A stretch of 64,000 bases of DNA from FEN-1219 sp963817615 (GTDB taxonomy: Bacteria; Pseudomonadota; Gammaproteobacteria; Steroidobacterales; Rariloculaceae), in the NCBI GenBank assembly GCA_963817615.1, contig CAWFPH010000003.1:186001-250000 (forward strand), read 5' to 3'. Shown here one piece after another: positions 18,671 to 27,473 of the stretch; positions within the stretch are counted from its first letter, which is position 1, and each line of letters begins with the position of its first letter. The notes beneath the pieces are model-generated. The model ran no database searches, was not told where the DNA came from, and saw only the letters and a list, made by a program, of their open reading frames with translations. Made by a program: the position numbers and the translations under genes.

Positions 18671-19866
18671 TTCGGGCTCCGCGTCATTCGATGGAGCAGC
18701 ACGAGCAGACCCAGCGTCGTGAGATCCGCCACCGCGATCATCCTGAACCCGGCCCCGAACGAGCCGGTCACGTCGCGCAGGATGCCGAGCATCTGCGGAC
18801 CGAAATAGCCGAATAGCCCTGCACCGAGACTCACGACGCCCATCGCGTTGCCGGCCTCGCTGCGAGGCATCAGGGTACCGGCGAGCCCATAGAGCTGATT
18901 GGCTGCCGAGAAACCGAATCCGATCCCGACCGCCGTGGCCACGCGAAACACGAGCTCTTGCTCGATCGTCAACGAGATGGACGCGGCGGCGAGCAGGACG
19001 AACATGCCGCCGAGAACGACGAGCTTGTCGAAACGGTCGGCCAGCAGGCCGACGACGAGATTCAGCGCAATCGCGGCGACGTACCCCGTGCTGATGATGA
19101 GCCCCGCTGCCGCGGCGTCGAGACCGTAGACGCCTTTGGCCACGCTCGGCACGAAATAGGTGATCGTGAACTGCCCGAACCCGCCGAGGCCGACGACGAG
19201 CGCGAGCAGCCAGACCACGGGCGAGCGAAAGGCGCTGCGCGGCACGGCGCCCGCCGGGCCGGGTGCCGTCGCCTGCACGGAGTCCGCCGCCGCCGGCCGA
19301 TAGAAGAGCCAGAACACGGCGGCGCCGAGCAGCGCCATGAACGCATAGCCCAAGATCGCGCTGCGCCAGCCGAGCTCGCCGACGAGCGCGCCGCCGAGCG
19401 GTGCGCCGACGACCGAGGCCATTGCGGACGTCGCACCGAGCACGCCCATCGTCCGTCCGCGCAGCGACAGCGGCGACGTGAGCGCCACCGCGATCAGCAC
19501 GCTCACGAACGCGAAGCGGTAACCGAAGATCACGACGCCGCGGAACGCGAGCGCCGACTCGAAGCTCGACGCCTGGCCGAGCAGCACGCTGCCGATCGCG
19601 ACGCCGAGGAGGCCGAGCGCGAGAACGCGCTTCTCGCCGAAGCGGCGCGCGCTGATTCCGGCCGGCACGCTGAGCAGCATCGCGAGCAGTCCGTACAGTC
19701 CCGTGAACAATCCGAGCTGCGTGAAGGTCATCCGCATGTCCTGCTGGATCGACGGCAGCAGCGGCGAGAATCCGAGATTGGACAGCTGCAGCGTAAACAT
19801 CGCGACGAGCGTGACACCGAACGGCAGCCACCAGCTCGGACGCACGGCTTGCGACACCGCCGTCAT
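18667..19866 (-). CDS. MFS transporter
   Basis: A 399-residue, 12-helix major facilitator carrier. It begins with WWLPFGVTLVAMFTLQLSN and has a VPAGISARRFGEKR loop after helix 2 in the motif A position. The subfamily resembles organic anion carriers of the oxalate/formate or nitrate-like type, but assignment is weak. Start and stop each overlap the neighbouring genes by ATGA, showing tight coupling with the dehydratase subunit and the esterase. It probably imports the acid that the CoA-transferase then activates. Confidence 0.85.
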   Translation of the reverse strand: MTAVSQAVRPSWWLPFGVTLVAMFTLQLSNLGFSPLLPSIQQDMRMTFTQLGLFTGLYGLLAMLLSVPAGISARRFGEKRVLALGLLGVAIGSVLLGQASSFESALAFRGVVIFGYRFAFVSVLIAVALTSPLSLRGRTMGVLGATSAMASVVGAPLGGALVGELGWRSAILGYAFMALLGAAVFWLFYRPAAADSVQATAPGPAGAVPRSAFRSPVVWLLALVVGLGGFGQFTITYFVPSVAKGVYGLDAAAAGLIISTGYVAAIALNLVVGLLADRFDKLVVLGGMFVLLAAASISLTIEQELVFRVATAVGIGFGFSAANQLYGLAGTLMPRSEAGNAMGVVSLGAGLFGYFGPQMLGILRDVTGSFGAGFRMIAVADLTTLGLLVLLHRMTRSPK

Positions 19867-21134
19867 TGCGGCACCCGCTCGTCGAGAAAGGCGCGGACGG
19901 CTTCGCGCGTCGCGGCCGGATTCCAGGCCCTGGCATCGACGACGTCGGCTTCGATCGGCAGCACTGGGATGCCGGCTTCCTCGAGCGCGGTCTCGATGAA
20001 GCGGCGCCCCGTCGCCGAGGGCTTCAAGCTCCTCGGGTGCAGCACGAGCGCGGCGTCGATGCGATGCTCGCGCGCCTGCTCGACGATCCACTCGGCCGCC
20101 CAGGGCGGGTTGTGCAGGTACTCGTTGAAGCTCGCGGTGCGGCTTGCGAGCGCCTCGATCGGATCATCGAGGCCGTAACGGATGTAGCCGTCGGGGCCGA
20201 AAGCGAGATACATCGACCAGACGAACACTGCGCCATGCGAGACCTCGAAGGCCGTGTAGAAGTCCGTGTCGTGCCAGAGGCCGGCGCCGATCCACATGAG
20301 CCTGCACTTCTCCCCGGGGCACGCCGCGATGCCGGCGTCGACGCGCTGCTCGAGCTCGTCGCAAAAGTGCCGTGCGTGCGCGAGCGCCCAATCGGTGCCG
20401 CGGACCCACTGCGTGGCCATGACATTGGCGATCTGCTCGGTCATGCGTACCGGCGTCGCCGGAGCGGATGCAATGATCTTGCGCGCCGCGTCGAAGATCT
20501 CTTCCTGCCGGTTGACGCGCTCGAGCCGCAGGCGCAGCGCAGCGCGGTCCAAGCGGTGCCCGCTGATCGCTTCGAGCCTGCCGACGAGGCGCTCGAGCGT
20601 TGCCGCAACGAATACGAGCCGGTGCGGCTCGACGAGCTCGCGCCAGCGGTGGCGGCCGAGCTCCCACCAGCGCGGGGGCAACTCGGTTGCGCCCGGATGG
20701 TCGATCTCGAAGAGCTCGGCGCCGAATGCCTCGGCCCAGAGCGAGAACACCCTGTGGATGCAGTCGCAGGTCAGGCGAGCACAAAGCAGGCGCGGCGGCG
20801 GCAGGCCGCCCCAGGGCGCTTCGCCGGCTTCGGCGTAGCGCGTCGTCGCGAGCCCGAGACTGCAATAGCGACACAGCTGCTCCGGCAGGCCGTCGACGAT
20901 CATCGCGTCGAGAAAAGCCGGCGCTTGCCGCTTGGCGGCAACGAGCGACGACCACCACTGATTGCTGACGGCCGGGATCTCCAGCAGATCGAACAATTCG
21001 AACGGCACATCGGCCTGCACGAGCGCGTAGGGCCGGCGCTCGTCGAACACGCGCCGCCGCAGCTCGCCGAACCACTGCTTCTGGAAGGCTGCGCGCGGCG
21101 GCCGTCGACTCGAGCTGCTTCTCAGCCACGGCAC
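19863..21134 (-). CDS. 2-hydroxyacyl-CoA dehydratase-family subunit (HgdB/BcrC-like)
   Basis: A 423-residue member of the 2-hydroxyacyl-CoA dehydratase/benzoyl-CoA reductase family. Diagnostic segments are LPEQLCRYCSLG (C88, C91) and CARLTCDCIHRVF (C118, C123, C125) in the usual cluster-binding region, followed by IDHP. The third iron-sulfur ligand, normally a Cys near the C-terminal GIPVLPIEAD segment, is missing; the stretch reads HPRSLKPS. Classical members are radical enzymes needing an ATP-dependent activator, and none is in this window. A GTG start at 21134 overlaps the partner gene by 13 bp. Role in this organism unknown. Confidence 0.8.
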   Translation of the reverse strand: MPWLRSSSSRRPPRAAFQKQWFGELRRRVFDERRPYALVQADVPFELFDLLEIPAVSNQWWSSLVAAKRQAPAFLDAMIVDGLPEQLCRYCSLGLATTRYAEAGEAPWGGLPPPRLLCARLTCDCIHRVFSLWAEAFGAELFEIDHPGATELPPRWWELGRHRWRELVEPHRLVFVAATLERLVGRLEAISGHRLDRAALRLRLERVNRQEEIFDAARKIIASAPATPVRMTEQIANVMATQWVRGTDWALAHARHFCDELEQRVDAGIAACPGEKCRLMWIGAGLWHDTDFYTAFEVSHGAVFVWSMYLAFGPDGYIRYGLDDPIEALASRTASFNEYLHNPPWAAEWIVEQAREHRIDAALVLHPRSLKPSATGRRFIETALEEAGIPVLPIEADVVDARAWNPAATREAVRAFLDERVPQ

Positions 21135-22264
21135 GCCTCCGGCCGCGCCGCTTCGCCGGCGAGCAGCGCCGCAATGCGTTCGCGGTCCGCTGCGGCCATC
21201 GGCTGGGCCGGATCGCCGCGCAGCACGGCATGCGGCATCGAGCGTCGCTCGAGCAGCCGGCGCAGGCGCGGATAGTCCCAGCCGAAGCTCGCATCGTCGG
21301 GCGGCAGCGAGACTACGACGACATCGATGCCCGGGAGCGTCCTTTCGATCCAGCGCTCGAGCACCGCGACGGGCGTGCGCGCGTCGATCGAGCTGCTCCG
21401 GTAGCGATCGGCGATCGCGACGATCGGATCGGCCGCGGGGTCGACGTCGTCGCCCGCGACGCCGGCACCGAACGGGCTCAGCTCTGCGACGACGACCGCG
21501 CCTTGCGATTCGAGCACCGCATGCAGAGCGGGCGAATCGACCGGGGCGCCCGCGAGCAGCACGCGCGGGCCCTCGAGCGGTGCGCGCGCGGCGATCGTGT
21601 CGGCCGCGGCGCTCGCGAGCGAGACGTAGCGCTCCGGCGCAAGCTGCCAGAGCGCGCCAAGAAGGGGGAACGCCTCGAGCCCGCCGAGCCGCGGGTCGCT
21701 CCGTCGCAAAGCGTCGAGCCGGCGCGCCGCCGCGCGCGCCGCGTTGGCGGCGCCGATGGCGCGGCTCAGGTCGTCCTGCGTGGCACGCCGCTGCGAAATG
21801 TCTGCGAGCCGGTCGATCAACTGGCGGGCGCGGGCGACGTCATACCGCGGCACGTCGGCGCTTACGGAGTGCAGCAGATCGAACAACAGCACCGGCGGCA
21901 GGGCCGTGACGATGCCGCGGCGCACGAGCTCGCGCAAATAGAGAAAACATTTGTAGTCGGGGTCGGAAGTCCGCGGCAAGACGATCGCAGCGACGTGCGC
22001 GAGTCTCCCCGTCAACGCGGCCTCGACGAGCTGGTGCAGACGGTTCGGAAAGAGGTCCGGCTCGAGCACGGTATCGGCGGCCGGCGTCGGCGCCGCGCTG
22101 CCGCGAGCCACGACGGCTCTCAAGCCCGCCGCGCGGATCAGCTCGACGGGGACCGAGGGCCACGAGATCACGATGGCGTCGAGATCGCGCCCGGGGTCGC
22201 GGCCGAGCAGGCGGAAGGGCTCCTCGAAGCCCGCGGTCAATTCGGCGATGACGGTCGTGCTCAT
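21122..22264 (-). CDS. 2-hydroxyacyl-CoA dehydratase-like second subunit, cysteine-poor
   Basis: A 380-residue partner subunit. The SWPSVPVELIRAAG segment matches the family's (Y/W)xPxELIxAAG opening, and PRTSDPDYKCFLYLREL matches the region around the first cluster cysteine. Only C106 remains in the core, plus one cysteine at the extreme C-terminus (ACRG). It therefore cannot supply the usual three ligands of a [4Fe-4S] cluster. It starts at ATG 22264, 8 bp after the CoA-transferase. The pair may work as a non-redox variant or use a single cluster; this is inference. Confidence 0.78.
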   Translation of the reverse strand: MSTTVIAELTAGFEEPFRLLGRDPGRDLDAIVISWPSVPVELIRAAGLRAVVARGSAAPTPAADTVLEPDLFPNRLHQLVEAALTGRLAHVAAIVLPRTSDPDYKCFLYLRELVRRGIVTALPPVLLFDLLHSVSADVPRYDVARARQLIDRLADISQRRATQDDLSRAIGAANAARAAARRLDALRRSDPRLGGLEAFPLLGALWQLAPERYVSLASAAADTIAARAPLEGPRVLLAGAPVDSPALHAVLESQGAVVVAELSPFGAGVAGDDVDPAADPIVAIADRYRSSSIDARTPVAVLERWIERTLPGIDVVVVSLPPDDASFGWDYPRLRRLLERRSMPHAVLRGDPAQPMAAADRERIAALLAGEAARPEACRG

Positions 22265-22272
22265 TCGCTGCT

Positions 22273-23535
22273 TCAGATATTTCCCGCCGCGCGCAGACGC
22301 TCGATCTCGGCGGCGCTGTAGCCGAGCCATTCGCCGTAGACGAGGGCATTGTCCTGACCGAGGTCGGGCGCGGGCCGCGGTGTGCTCGCTGCGGCGCCCG
22401 CAAACCGGATCGGCACGCCGGGACCGATCACGTCCGCTACGCGTCCGAATTGCGGATGCTCGATCGGCACGGTTTCGCCGCGCGCGAGCACGCGCGGGTC
22501 GCGTACCGCATCGGCCGGGGAGCGAACCGGCGCGGCCGGCACGCCGTGACTCTCGAACAGCGGCACGAGCTCTCCCGTCGGCAGGCCGCGCGTGAAATTC
22601 TCGATGCAGGCGTTCATCGCGTCCATGTTCGCGACCCGAGCGTCGCGCGTGGCAAAGCGCGGGTCGCATTCGAGATCGGGACGACCGATGGCGACGAAAA
22701 CGCCGCGTGCGAACTGCTCGGTCGGCGCGCAGATCGCGAGGTAACCGTCCGCCGATTCGTAGACGCCGAACGGCGTGAGGCGGGGCACCATGCGGCCGGT
22801 ACGCTGCGGCAAGCCGCAGGCTTCGAGCAGGTCGAAGGGCTCCGCAGCGACGAGCGAGGTCAACACGCCGAGCATCGAGACGTCGACCTGCTGGCCGACG
22901 CCGGTGGCATCGCGCCGGCGGAGCGCCGCGAGAATGCCGACCACGGCGAACACGGGCGCGACCAGATCGGCGAACGGCACGCCGACGCGCACCGGCGGAT
23001 CGGCCGGGGCGCCCGAGGTCATCATGAGGCCGCTGAGCGCCTGGATGATGCTGTCCATCGCCTTGCCGGAGCCAGTCGTCGTTTGATCGGCACCGTAGCC
23101 CGAAATCGAGCAATACACGATGCCCGCATTGTGCGTCCGCGCGTACTCGTAACCGATGCCGAGCCGATCGAGCGTGCCCGCACTGAAGTTTTCGACGACT
23201 ACGTCGGCGCGGCGCAAGAGATCGGCAAAGACCGCACGGGAACCCGGCTGCTTGAGGTTCAGCGTCACCGCGTATTTGCCGCGCAATCGGTTCAGCGCCG
23301 CGACCGAAACGTCGTCCGGGGCCGTCCGGCCGAGCGAGACGCCGTGCCGCCCGATGTAGGGCGCATTCTCGCGGCAGTGATCGGGCGAAGCGGGGTTCTC
23401 GATCTTGATGACGCGCGCGCCGAGACCCGCGAGCAGGAACGTCGCGAAGGGTCCGGCCAGGGCCAGCGTGAGGTCGAGCACCGTGAGCCCGGCCAAAGGA
23501 CCGGTGTGCACGGACGGTTGTTCGCGGCTGCTCAT
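22273..23535 (-). CDS. class III CoA-transferase (CaiB/BaiF family)
   Basis: A 420-residue cytoplasmic family III CoA-transferase. It begins GLTVLDLTLALAGPF and has the ARVIKIE strand, NLKQPGSR and VVVENFSAGTLDRLG, all standard for formyl-CoA transferase relatives. The catalytic aspartate is D161 in AMDSIIQA. It would move CoA from a thioester to a carboxylic acid, the substrate for the dehydratase-like pair that follows. The ATG at 23535 is chosen since it directly precedes the conserved domain; an upstream in-frame ATG at 23577 has no good ribosome site. First gene of the nine-gene operon. Confidence 0.88.
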   Translation of the reverse strand: MSSREQPSVHTGPLAGLTVLDLTLALAGPFATFLLAGLGARVIKIENPASPDHCRENAPYIGRHGVSLGRTAPDDVSVAALNRLRGKYAVTLNLKQPGSRAVFADLLRRADVVVENFSAGTLDRLGIGYEYARTHNAGIVYCSISGYGADQTTTGSGKAMDSIIQALSGLMMTSGAPADPPVRVGVPFADLVAPVFAVVGILAALRRRDATGVGQQVDVSMLGVLTSLVAAEPFDLLEACGLPQRTGRMVPRLTPFGVYESADGYLAICAPTEQFARGVFVAIGRPDLECDPRFATRDARVANMDAMNACIENFTRGLPTGELVPLFESHGVPAAPVRSPADAVRDPRVLARGETVPIEHPQFGRVADVIGPGVPIRFAGAAASTPRPAPDLGQDNALVYGEWLGYSAAEIERLRAAGNI

Positions 23536-23609
23536 ACGTGGTTGCCCCCCGCACTCGATATACGAGGGCGTTATCACGGCCGCAGTCTAGCCAGCGGGGG
23601 AAGCGTGGG

Positions 23610-24572
23610 CTAAGACTTCGTCCGGCGGCGGGTTAGACGCGGCGCGTCTTTGCGCCCGCTCGAAGCGCGGCGCGCGAGATCGACGAACTCGCGCACGAGC
23701 CGCGAGTGGCTGCCGCTCTTCCACGCCACGACGATCGACACCGTGGGCACCGGCTCGCAATCGAGAGGCCTGAACGTCACCCCCGGCGGCAGCAGCACGC
23801 TGATCGAGTCCGGCAGCAAGGCGAAGCCCAGCCCCTCCTGCACGAGTTGCAGATGACCGAGCACGTTGTCGGCGCTCGAGACCGCATGTAGGCGAATCTT
23901 CGCTTCCCGATAGAGTGTGGCGGCCGCATCGTGCAAGGCCGGGGAGAGCGACCGCTCCATCGTAATGCAGGGCAGATCGTCGAGGCTCTTGACCGGGATG
24001 CGCTTGCGTCGTGCGAGCGCGTGATGGGACGGCAGCACCATGACGATCTGCTCGCGCACCAGCTCGATGCCCTCGAGCCCGACCGTCTCGAGCGGTCCGC
24101 GCACGAAAGCCACGTCGAGAGTGCCGGACTGCAGCCCCACGAGGGGGTCGACGGCGTACTTGCTGTGCAAGATCAGGCGCAGATCCGGCAGATGCTCGGC
24201 GATCAGCGGCCGCAGCGCCGGCAGTATCCGCACGTCTGCCGACGGGAAGGTGCCCACGGATAGATCGCCGGCGCGCCCGTCCGCGGCCTGTTTCGCGAGC
24301 CGTCGAGCATGCTCGACGCGGCCGAGAATGTCCTTGGCCTGCCGAAGAAAGATCCGTCCCGCGTTGGTCAGCGCGACATGATGGCGGGTGCGATCGAGCA
24401 GCTTCACGCCCACGGCGTTCTCGAGCTGCCGAATCTGCTGGCTCAGCGAGGGCTGTGCGGTGCGAAGCCGCACCGCCGCCCGAGTGAAGCTCAGCTCTTC
24501 GGCCACAGCGATGAAATAGCGCAGATGCCTGAGCTCCACGCGTGCGGCACGCTGCGCATCGGCGACGTCCAT
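23610..24572 (-). CDS. LysR-type transcriptional regulator
   Basis: A 320-residue regulator. The winged helix near residues 10-70 has the family core ELRHLRYFIAVAEELSFTRAA followed by QPSLSQQIRQLE. An effector-binding domain follows (about residues 95-300; VGTFPSADVRILPALR is typical). It has a C-terminal Arg/Lys-rich tail. It lies 74 bp upstream of the CoA-transferase operon on the same strand and 26 bp after the quinoprotein, so it may be read with either. LysR proteins for aromatic or organic-acid catabolism are commonly placed beside the genes they control; regulation of the nine-gene operon is inferred. Confidence 0.9.
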   Translation of the reverse strand: MDVADAQRAARVELRHLRYFIAVAEELSFTRAAVRLRTAQPSLSQQIRQLENAVGVKLLDRTRHHVALTNAGRIFLRQAKDILGRVEHARRLAKQAADGRAGDLSVGTFPSADVRILPALRPLIAEHLPDLRLILHSKYAVDPLVGLQSGTLDVAFVRGPLETVGLEGIELVREQIVMVLPSHHALARRKRIPVKSLDDLPCITMERSLSPALHDAAATLYREAKIRLHAVSSADNVLGHLQLVQEGLGFALLPDSISVLLPPGVTFRPLDCEPVPTVSIVVAWKSGSHSRLVREFVDLARRASSGRKDAPRLTRRRTKS

Positions 24573-24598
24573 GGTCAGCAGCTCGCCGGCGCGCAGCG

Positions 24599-25951
24599 CT
24601 ACCCGGCCGGCTCGATGCGGTAGACGACGCCGCTCGTCGCATCGCTCGGGTCGGGCTCGCCGCCGAGCGTGCGCTTCTCCGTGAGCGCGTAAAGATAGCC
24701 GTCCGGGCCTTGCACGACATGGCGCCAACGGCGGCCCAACGAGATGAACAGCGAATCGCGCCGCTCGGCTTGCGGCATCGGCTGATCGAACGCCACACGC
24801 ACGAGCGTTTGGCCGTTCAGCGCGCCGACGAACAGATGCCCCTTCCAAGGAGCCAGTTTGTCGCCCGTGTACCAGACGAGCGTCGAGGGGCTGATCGAGG
24901 GCGTCCAGTACATCGCGGGCATGTCCATGCCCGGCCGGTACCAGTGGTTCTCGTTGAGCTCCGTTTGATTGTAATTTTTGCCGAGCGAGACGAGCGGCCA
25001 CCCGTAGTTGTGTCCTGCGTACAGGATGTTGATCTCGTCGCCACCGAGCGGCGCGATCTCGGTGCTCCACAGCTCGCCCGATTCGGGGCGCCACGAGAAA
25101 TCGGTCACGTTGCGCTGCCCGTACGTGAAGATCTCCGGCTTCGCATCCGTCCGCCCTACGAACGGGTTGTCGGCCGGAATACCGCCGTCGTCGCGGATGC
25201 GCAAGACCTTGCCGACGTCGTTGTCGAGCTGCTGCGCGAGCAACGGCTCCCCGCCGCCGTTCTTGCCGTCGTGCTCGACGTGATCGTTCACGGTCAGATA
25301 GATCATGCCGTCGGGCCCGAAGACGGCGCGGCCTGCCATCGGCCCACCCGCAATCCAGGCGTCGGCCACGAATATTTCCTGCACGTCGAGCAGTGCGGTG
25401 CCGTCGAGCCGCGCGCGTGCCAGCGCGCGCGTCAACATGCCGTTCGCGCCTCTCTTGACGTAGTACAGGTACACGAAGTGGTTCGCGGCGAACTGCGGGT
25501 GCACGGCGACGGACCACAACGTCCCGGCGTCGATGCCGGGAGCGGGCCAGCCCGCGAGCGGTGCCGGCGCAAGCACGCCGTCGTGCACGATCCGCACATG
25601 GCCCGGTTTCGTCTGAACGGCCTGATTGCCGCCCGCCGGATCGCCTGCCGGTGCCGCGAGCTCGGTGATCAGGAGGTCGCCATCCGGCGTGAACGCGATG
25701 TGGCGCGGGCTCCTCAAGCCTTCGGCTACGGACACGAGCCGCACGCGGAACGGCTCGCCGGGCGGGCACTGCCCTTGGGGCTGGCCGTTCGGCGAGCAAG
25801 ACCCGGGCACCCAGGTCTCGAACACGAGCGGGTCTCGCACCGCCGGCGTCGTTGCGGCTGCGGCCGGTCCGGGCGCCGAGCCCGGCGTGCAGCCTTGCAC
25901 GAGCAACGAGAGCAGCCACGGCAACGCTGGAGCCAACCTACGGTCTTTCAT
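24599..25951 (-). CDS. PQQ-dependent sugar/sorbosone dehydrogenase-like lipoprotein
   Basis: A 450-residue quinoprotein of the soluble glucose dehydrogenase/Asd group. The signal sequence ends in LVQGC, a lipobox, so it is probably anchored to the outer membrane facing the periplasm. The six-bladed propeller shows LRSPRHIAFTPDGDLLITE, YGQRNVTDFSW and the family hallmark GGDEINILYAGHNYGWP. Its GTG/ATG choice is settled by a GGGGGGATC site before the ATG at 25951. It is divergent from a second copy at 26197. Oxidation of a sugar or polyol with PQQ and Ca2+ is the family role. Confidence 0.85.
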   Translation of the reverse strand: MKDRRLAPALPWLLSLLVQGCTPGSAPGPAAAATTPAVRDPLVFETWVPGSCSPNGQPQGQCPPGEPFRVRLVSVAEGLRSPRHIAFTPDGDLLITELAAPAGDPAGGNQAVQTKPGHVRIVHDGVLAPAPLAGWPAPGIDAGTLWSVAVHPQFAANHFVYLYYVKRGANGMLTRALARARLDGTALLDVQEIFVADAWIAGGPMAGRAVFGPDGMIYLTVNDHVEHDGKNGGGEPLLAQQLDNDVGKVLRIRDDGGIPADNPFVGRTDAKPEIFTYGQRNVTDFSWRPESGELWSTEIAPLGGDEINILYAGHNYGWPLVSLGKNYNQTELNENHWYRPGMDMPAMYWTPSISPSTLVWYTGDKLAPWKGHLFVGALNGQTLVRVAFDQPMPQAERRDSLFISLGRRWRHVVQGPDGYLYALTEKRTLGGEPDPSDATSGVVYRIEPAG

Positions 25952-26196
25952 GATGATCCCCCCGGCGGCATCGTCGCCGGCATGCACGCCGGTCGCCTGC
26001 CGATTGTTCTTGTTGATCCCCGACGCGAGGCGCAGCAGCGCCCGAGAACCTACGTCCGTTCCATCGATGAGTCAATTGCTGCCGAGGCGGCACGCGGCCG
26101 CGCTCGCGTCTTTCATAGCGTCCTTGACGCTGCCGAGCGCGTTCGCCTATGGTCCTTCGAAAACGACGATCTCGACGGTCTCGACGGGGAGGGGGG

Positions 26197-27462
26197 ATGC
26201 CTCGGCTTCGATCGGCGATATACGCAACCGCCGTGCTGCTTTTTGCCGCGTCGTGCGTACGCGCGCAGGAAGACGACGCGAGCTGGACGTTCGACACCTA
26301 TACGCCGGGACCCTGCTCGGCGAATGGTTCCAAGCATGGCGGCTGTCCGGCCGGCGAGCTCGTGCGGATTCACGTCGTCACGATTGCATACGGGCTCGTG
26401 CGGCCGTGGCACCTGACGTTTCTGCCGGGCGGCACCGACATGCTCGTGACGGAGCTGCCGGGAAGCTTGCGCATCGTGCGCGGCGGCAAGCTCGATCCGC
26501 AACCGATTGCGGGGTGGCCCGCCGCCGCACTGAATGCGCGCAGCCTCAACTCCGTCGTGCTGCACCCGGACTTCGAGCGCAACCGGCTGCTTTATTTCTC
26601 CTACGTCAAAGGGCGCGACGGCGGCGATACGACGATTGCGCTTGCGCGCGGCCGCTTCGACGGCAAGTCGCTGAAAGACGTCGAGGACGTTTTCGTTGCG
26701 GATGCCTGGGGTGCGGGCGCGACCGCGGGCCGGCTCGAGGTCGGGCCTGATCGGCTGTTCTATCTCACGGTCGGCGATCGGGACGCCGGCAACACCACCG
26801 ACGATCCGAGCTATCGAATGAAGGCGCAGGACTTGGGCAGCCACATCGGCAAGGTTCTGCGCTTGCGCGACGACGGCACCGCGGCCGCGGACAACCCGTT
26901 CGTCGGCCGCAAGGACGCCAAACCCGAGATCTACACCTACGGCCACCGCAACGTGCAGGGGCTCGCATGGCATCCCCGGACCGGCGAGCTGTGGGCGACC
27001 GAGATCGGACCGATGGGCGGCGACGAGCTGAACTTGCTGGTCCCCGGGCACAACTACGGCTGGCCGCTCGTGTCGCTCGGCAAGATCTACACCGGCCATC
27101 TCGCGTCCGACCAGGCGTGGTGGCGGCCCGGCATGGACATGCCGACCATGTTCTGGGTGCCGGCGATCAGCCCTTCGAGCCTCATGATCTACGACGGCGA
27201 CAAGTTCCCGCTCTGGCGCGGCCACTATTTCATCGGGGCCTTGAGCGGCCAGCAGCTCCAGCGCGTCGCATTCGATCAGCCGCCGCCGCAGCTCGAGCGG
27301 CGTGAGTCGCTGCTGCTCGAGCTCGACGCACGCGTGCGCGACGTGCGGCAAGGGCCGGACGGCTACTTGTATGTCGCGATCGAGCGGGACCAGCAGTCGG
27401 GACCCGGCAGCGCGAAGCTCACGCGCAACGGCGCGATACTGCGGATCGAGCCCGCAAAGTGA
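26197..27462 (+). CDS. PQQ-dependent sugar/sorbosone dehydrogenase-like quinoprotein
   Basis: A 421-residue homologue of the lipoprotein at 24599, oriented away from it. The N-terminus is an export signal; it has a Cys in FAASCVRAQ that could also be a lipobox but is less typical. The propeller includes YGHRNVQGLAWHP and GGDELNLLVPGHNYGWPLVSLGK. A strong GGGGAGGGGGG ribosome site precedes the ATG. Both copies open their mature part with a short Cys-containing motif (PGSCSPNG here as PGPCSANG), which seems special to this branch. The next gene starts 11 bp downstream. Confidence 0.85.
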   Translation: MPRLRSAIYATAVLLFAASCVRAQEDDASWTFDTYTPGPCSANGSKHGGCPAGELVRIHVVTIAYGLVRPWHLTFLPGGTDMLVTELPGSLRIVRGGKLDPQPIAGWPAAALNARSLNSVVLHPDFERNRLLYFSYVKGRDGGDTTIALARGRFDGKSLKDVEDVFVADAWGAGATAGRLEVGPDRLFYLTVGDRDAGNTTDDPSYRMKAQDLGSHIGKVLRLRDDGTAAADNPFVGRKDAKPEIYTYGHRNVQGLAWHPRTGELWATEIGPMGGDELNLLVPGHNYGWPLVSLGKIYTGHLASDQAWWRPGMDMPTMFWVPAISPSSLMIYDGDKFPLWRGHYFIGALSGQQLQRVAFDQPPPQLERRESLLLELDARVRDVRQGPDGYLYVAIERDQQSGPGSAKLTRNGAILRIEPAK

Positions 27463-27473
27463 GAACACCGGCG

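Noticed and set aside
23554..23566. CTCG-ATATA-CGAG near-palindrome upstream of the CoA-transferase, as a LysR operator
   Set aside because: Only four paired bases on each side and very close to the start codon; too little to call an operator, though it may overlap the promoter.
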